DNA of 35,830 nt, from contig ONDN01000064.1 of assembly GCA_900316595.1 (NCBI GenBank), forward strand, positions 1 to 35,830. The letters are read 5' to 3'. Position numbers and translations under genes: made by a program. The notes below the pieces were generated by a model. That model had not been told where the DNA came from and searched no databases. It saw only the letters and a program-made list of their open reading frames with translations. This document shows positions 31,606 to 35,830 of this stretch, piece after piece. The DNA comes from an uncultured Mycoplasmataceae bacterium. Its GTDB lineage: Bacteria; Bacillota_I; Bacilli_A; Mycoplasmatales; Mycoplasmoidaceae. The first letter of the stretch is position 1, and the number at the start of each line of letters is the position of its first letter.

Positions 31606-33159
31606 CTATTTAATTCGTTCATATATTGGTTTAGATACTCCAACTTTATGATTATTAAGTAGTTCAAAATTAACTAAACTTTTTGGATCCAAATCTTTTG
31701 TTGAAAATTGAAATTGTTCTTTTGCCAATTTAATTCCTGATTTCAAAATTGGTGATAAATAAAATATTAAATTTCTTACCACATTTGAAACAATATTTAA
31801 AAAATTAAATAACTTATCTTTTTTGTTTTGTTTATTTAATTCTCATGGTTTAGAATCCTCAACATATTTATTAGCTTCAGAACTCAAATTAAGTAATAAG
31901 TTAATTAATTTATTAAATTCAAAATCATCTACAAAGTTGGCAACTTGCTTTTGCAATGCATTAACTTTATCAATCAAAGATATATCATTTTTATCTAAAC
32001 ATTCAATATTTATCTTAGGAATAATCCCTTGGTTATATTTATTAATCATTCCTAATGACCTTGAAAATAAATTACCAAAATTATTTGCAAGATCTGAATT
32101 AAAAGTATTAACAAATAACTCGTTTGAAAATATTCCGTCACTAGAAATAGGGATATTTTTCAATAAATAGTATCTTAATGCATCTGCACCATATTTTTCA
32201 ATGTATTCAACAGGATCTACTACGTTTCCTAATGATTTAGACATTTTACCTTCTTTGGTAATAATCCAACCATGTGAAATGATTTTTGATGGTTGTTTTA
32301 GATTTAAGCATTTTAATAAAATTGGCCAATAAATACCATGGAAACGAGTAATTTCTTTACCAACAATATGAATTTTTACAGCTTCATCATTATCTCAAAA
32401 TTCCCTATAAAGATGATCATCTTCTGTTAAATAACCTAGACCAGTTAAATATGACATCAATGCATCAATTCAAACATAAAGAATATGTTTTTTATCCTCA
32501 ATAGTAGGAACACCTCAATCAAAAGTCGTTCTTGTAATTGATAGATCTTCAAGACCTGGAACAATGAAATTATTCATAATTTCATTAACTCTTTCATTTG
32601 GAATAATGAATTTAGGATTATCTTTATAAAAATTAATTAATCATTTTTGAAATTTTGAGATTTCTAAAAAATAAGATAATTCAGATTTCTCAACCAATTT
32701 ATGACCGACTTTGCAATATAATTGATGATCTTCATGTTCAATTGCTGATGATCTAGTGTAATTTTCTTCACATTGCACACAATATAAACCTTTTCAAGTA
32801 TCTAAATGCACATATTTGTCTTTATATAACTGACTAAATACCTTTTGTACTGCTCGACAATGTTTGTGGTTTGTTGTTCTAATAAAAGCACCAAACTTAA
32901 TGTCTAATAATTCTCATAAATGATTAAAATCATTGTAAATATCATCTACATAAGCTTGTGGTTCTTTGTTTGCTTTGGTAGCTTTTTCAGCAATTTTTTG
33001 ACCATGTTCATCCATCCCAGACAATAAAATTGCATCATTACCTAAAATTTTCTTAAAACCAACAAAAACATCACCCATTATTGTGGTAAATGCATGTCCA
33101 ATATGAGGTTTTCCTGAGCCATAATAAATAGGTGTTGTTACTAAAAATTTCTTTTCCAT
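31606..33159 (-). CDS. metG: Methionyl-tRNA synthetase
   Basis: A 517-residue class I synthetase. HIGH is present as KPHIGHAF (19-22) and KMSKS at residues 305-309 (GKMSKSLGN). A partial zinc knuckle starts CVQCEENY with one further Cys downstream, matching the single-knuckle short form. The anticodon domain runs from about 360 to the end. The C-terminal EMAP/tRNA-binding dimerisation domain of longer bacterial enzymes is absent. The gene is read leftward from a TATAAT placed only 9 bases before the ATG, so its message may be nearly leaderless. Confidence 0.97.
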
Positions 33160-33168
33160 TCTTTGATT

Positions 33169-33174
33169 ATTATA
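33169..33174 (-). promoter_or_regulatory. -10 box of metG
   Basis: Consensus TATAAT on the minus strand ending 9 bases before the metG ATG; transcription would start only a few bases ahead of the start codon. No clear -35. Confidence 0.4.
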
Positions 33175-33195
33175 TTTATGATAAATGAATTTAAT

Positions 33196-33225
33196 TTGAC
33201 TAAATAAAAAAAATTAAAATATTAC
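33196..33225 (+). promoter_or_regulatory. Possible promoter of the BMP transporter operon
   Basis: TTGACT (33196-33201) and TATTAC (33220-33225), spaced by 18 bases, precede two palindromes and the binding-protein gene. The -35 is good, the -10 imperfect. The -10 box runs into the first palindrome. Confidence 0.4.
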
Positions 33226-33237
33226 ATATTAATATGT
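33224..33237. promoter_or_regulatory. Perfect 14-bp palindrome, operator candidate
   Basis: ACATATTAATATGT is a perfect palindrome overlapping the putative -10 of the BMP operon. One base separates it from the next inverted repeat. Confidence 0.5.
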
Positions 33238-33238
33238 T

Positions 33239-33260
33239 ATATTAACATTGATGTTAATAT
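33239..33260. promoter_or_regulatory. Inverted repeat with 10-bp arms, operator candidate
   Basis: ATATTAACAT and ATGTTAATAT are perfect inverted arms separated by TG. There is no following T run, so it is not an obvious terminator; it lies 24 bases before the BMP start codon and would also be transcribed into the leader. Confidence 0.55.
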
Positions 33261-33284
33261 ATTGGTAGGTTGGGTCATTTTGAT

Positions 33285-35090
33285 ATGAACATTAATAAGA
33301 AACAACATTCAAAAACATTCAAAACTATTATTAAAATTGGTGCTGCTGTTGTATTAGTAGCTGGTTCAAGTGGTCTAGTCTTTGGATTAACTGCTTCACT
33401 TTCTCTAAATGAAAAATACGTCGATATAAAACCTTATCAATTTAATGAGGGTGATAAGATTAATCCAAGAATTGCTGCAGACTATAGTTCATTACCTTCT
33501 GTTTCGTATTGAAACTGTTCATCAACTGAACCTATAAATGAGAGAAATAACGTATATAAATACTCAACAATCGATGAATATCCTAATGGGTCATTAGGCA
33601 ATTATCCTTTAGATGTTCTAAGCAATTCCCCAGAAGAAATGTATTCTTGTGCGTCACAAATATTGGATGGTGCTACCCATGTTACTTTAGATAAATCTTT
33701 TAATGAATCTTCATATTTAGGTCTTGTTAATTGAATACATCAAAAAGATAATACAATCAAAGGTGATCCATGAAAAGCCGGTGATGCTGTTAGACTTAAA
33801 AATTCAGAATTAAAAAATGCTGATAGTAATGGATATAAAGATGGCCAGTATTCTGCTAGATCTAGTAAACCAAGTTCTGATGATAGCTCCGGTTTTCACA
33901 GCATTTATATGGAAGAAATCAATAAAATGCCTTTAAACTCAGATGATCCTGATGGTTCTAGAAAAGGTTCATTATTGCTTCCTGGATACATTCATGAAGA
34001 CCCACTTAAATCATTTAAAGAAAAACAAACAAAATTATACAATGAAGCAACTTATACAATCCTTGATGGTGGATTTGATTCAGATCGTTGTGCATCAGTT
34101 TATTATCGAGCTGATCAATCAGCATTTTTATGTGGAATTGCAATATGCCAATATCTTCAAGATAGATATGACAGCATATATTCAAAAATTAATCATGGTA
34201 AACTTGCCGTAGGTACATTTGGTGGCCTTCCTATACCAACAGTTACATCATTTATGGGTGGATTTGAGTGAGGTATTTATATTTACAATAAATGCTTTCT
34301 CCCAAAATATGAAGGTTATGATCAATGAGATGATGCGACTAAAGCAAAAAGAAAAGTAGATTTAATTTGTGTAGGAAGATCTGAATCATTCTATTCGAAT
34401 TCATTTGTAACAGGTGAAGCAAAACTTCTTGTACAACAATTATTAACACAAGGGGCTGATGCTATTTTACCAGTTGCTGGTCCACAAACAATTGATGTTG
34501 TTAATGAAATTAGAAACCGACATTCACCTGCAGTAGTGATTGGTGTTGATACTGATCAAGAAAATAGTGACATAGGCGAATATAGAAGCAAAAGCTCTTT
34601 AAATAAAGATGATAAAATAATTCAATTCTCAGCAAAAAAAGACTTAGCTGGAATTAGTTCAACAATCTTGCAAGCAAGAGCTAAAGGTGTAAGAGGTTAT
34701 TATTTTGATGAAGACTTTAATGTTAATTATTTAGGATATGATGGAAAAAAATTAGATCAACAAGAAGATTATACTAGGTATTCATTTATAGGTAATAGTG
34801 GTTATGCCACTGTTGGCACAATTTATAACAAAGGTGCAGGCATTTCACAAGGAGCGGATAACACATTAAACTATGAATCTGCAAATGAATTAAATGGTGG
34901 CACAGGTTGACAATCATTGCTTCATGCGCTTAAATTGGTTGATGTTGAAGAAGACATTGATGATTCAGCAACATATAATGATTTAATTTCTTTCTTGTTA
35001 TGAAAAAGATTTGATGATATTGATGACCAACATAAAGATGTCAATGTATTTGAATTTTTAGAGGATAATGAATATTTTGTTTACAAATAA
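33285..35090 (+). CDS. BMP-family (nucleoside-type) transporter binding protein
   Basis: A 601-residue extracytoplasmic binding protein of the Bmp/PnrA (Med) family, which bind nucleosides for ABC import. Family segments: YYRADQSAFLCGIA, KLAVGTFGGLPIPTVTSFMGGFEWG (residues about 300-327), ADAILPVAGPQT, VVIGVDTDQE. The N terminus is basic, then hydrophobic (15-39), but has no lipobox Cys; the first Cys is residue 78. It would thus be anchored by an uncleaved helix and not be a lipoprotein. It is longer than the usual 350 residues because of an insertion around 75-210. I chose ATG 33285; no Shine-Dalgarno is evident. The ATPase gene follows after 2 bases. Confidence 0.9.
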
Positions 35091-35092
35091 CT

Positions 35093-35830
35093 ATGTGGTT
35101 TAAAAAGAAAAAAGTCAGTCAAGCAAATACAAAAAGCTTATATGAATCTAACGATAGTAAGTATGCTATTGAAATGATTAAAATAACCAAAACATTTGAT
35201 AATGGTAAGAAAATTGTTAATGATAACTTGACAATTAAGGTTGAAAAAAATGAAATTCATGCTATCGTTGGTGAAAATGGTGCTGGTAAAACAACAATAA
35301 TGTCAATCTTGTTTGGAATCTTACCATATGATTCAGGCAAAATCATTGTTAATGGAAATGAATTAACAACAATGACTGCTAATGATATAAAAGCAAATGG
35401 TATTGGTATGGTTCACCAACATTTCAAATTGGTTAATAACTATACATTATTAGACAATATAATTTTGGGTGCTGAAATAACTAAACATGGTTTTATTGAT
35501 CGAAAATCTGCAAAAGAAAAAATTGAAAAATTAGCAAAGCAATACAATTTAGATGTTAATTTGGATATCAAATCTATTAATGCAACTGTCGGCCAACAAC
35601 AGAGAACCGAAATTTTAAAATTGTTATATCGAGATGTTGATATTTTAATTTTTGATGAACCGACTGCTGTTCTTTCTGACCAAGAAATTAAAGGTTTTTT
35701 GCAAATGCTACTTGAGTTTAAAAAACAAGGAAAGACCATTATATTAATTACTCATAAACTTAATGAAGTTATGGCTGTTGCAGATAACATCACAATTATT
35801 CGTAAAGGTAAATTGGTTAAAACTGTAAAA
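35093..35830 (+). CDS. ABC transporter ATPase, NupO/YufO-type (partial, runs off the right edge)
   Basis: The first 246 residues of a nucleoside-type (sugar-transporter-like) ATPase that usually has two fused ATPase domains. The first domain is complete here to the switch region: Walker A GENGAGKT (60-67), Q-loop VHQHFKLV, signature ATVGQQQR (usual form LSVGQQQR), Walker B DILIFDEPTAVLSDQE, and switch THKLNEVMAVAD. About 25 Lys/Ser-rich residues precede the domain. It starts 2 bases after the binding-protein stop. Permease genes are expected beyond the window. Confidence 0.95.
   Translation, partial: MWFKKKKVSQANTKSLYESNDSKYAIEMIKITKTFDNGKKIVNDNLTIKVEKNEIHAIVGENGAGKTTIMSILFGILPYDSGKIIVNGNELTTMTANDIKANGIGMVHQHFKLVNNYTLLDNIILGAEITKHGFIDRKSAKEKIEKLAKQYNLDVNLDIKSINATVGQQQRTEILKLLYRDVDILIFDEPTAVLSDQEIKGFLQMLLEFKKQGKTIILITHKLNEVMAVADNITIIRKGKLVKTVK

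Noticed and set aside
31823..32170. Plus-strand frame of 115 residues
   Set aside because: It is antisense to metG, with no ribosome binding site and no recognisable domain; the metG frame is conserved.
33943..34212. Second frame of 89 residues within the BMP gene
   Set aside because: It is shifted by one base within a clearly conserved BMP-family region; it is a shadow.
1..35830. CRISPR arrays, insertion sequences, prophage genes, rRNA, signal recognition particle RNA, tmRNA or RNase P RNA
   Set aside because: I looked for repeats, transposase motifs and the conserved cores of these RNAs and found none. Intergenic gaps are nearly all under 180 bases.

Overview
The window is a dense, very AT-rich stretch of a mollicute (Mycoplasmatales-type) chromosome. 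The main evidence is that UGA is read as tryptophan throughout: rpoD, polC, metG, proS, tpiA and almost every other conserved gene carries in-frame TGA codons exactly where Trp is expected (for example the Trp pairs in sigma region 2 and the NWK motif of triosephosphate isomerase). I therefore joined open reading frames across TGA, and I see no convincing frameshift or pseudogene. The species cannot be fixed from sequence alone. A complete UGA-Trp code, a PolC-type polymerase and the presence of both DivIVA-like and EzrA-like proteins fit a member of the Mycoplasma/Malacoplasma/Ureaplasma part of the tree.

Layout. (1) 1-1241, minus: a DUF2188 protein and RNase HIII (rnhC, running off the left edge). 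(2) 1362-3095, plus: a hairpin, a DivIVA/GpsB-like protein, tuf and its bidirectional terminator. (3) 9416 down to 3107, minus: mnmA, a small peptide with a possible export leader, rpoD with a Lys-rich repeat tail, trmK, a Nif3-family gene, an EzrA-like membrane coiled-coil protein and a structurally odd tRNA-Glu(CUC). (4) 9465-11633, plus: a 722-residue fusion of a YitT-type membrane protein with a choline-kinase-like (LicA/APH fold) domain. (5) 19278 down to 11634, minus: tRNA-Leu(CAA), yebC, dnaX, a heterodimeric ABC exporter, rbgA and rnhB, tightly packed. (6) 19346-20349, plus: a stand-alone glycyl-radical domain protein (GrcA/YfiD-like) and pyruvate formate-lyase activating enzyme. (7) 33159 down to 20352, minus: metG, pepA, a 45-residue membrane peptide, tpiA, a thioredoxin-reductase-like flavoprotein, whiA, polC, trmL, proS and a small membrane protein. 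(8) 33285-35830, plus: a BMP-type (nucleoside) binding protein and the first part of its ABC ATPase, behind two tandem palindromes.

Most of the content is housekeeping: translation factors, tRNA modification, two aminoacyl-tRNA synthetases, replication and sigma factor. Gene packing is extreme: several stop/start pairs overlap or abut, and two convergent pairs have 0-2 bases between stops. The non-routine items are the YitT-kinase fusion, the split glycyl-radical system with no pflB in view, the tRNA-Glu that has lost both halves of the D-loop/T-loop contact, the small leader-like peptide beside rpoD, and the palindromes controlling the BMP transporter. There is no CRISPR array, insertion sequence, rRNA or prophage gene in the window.
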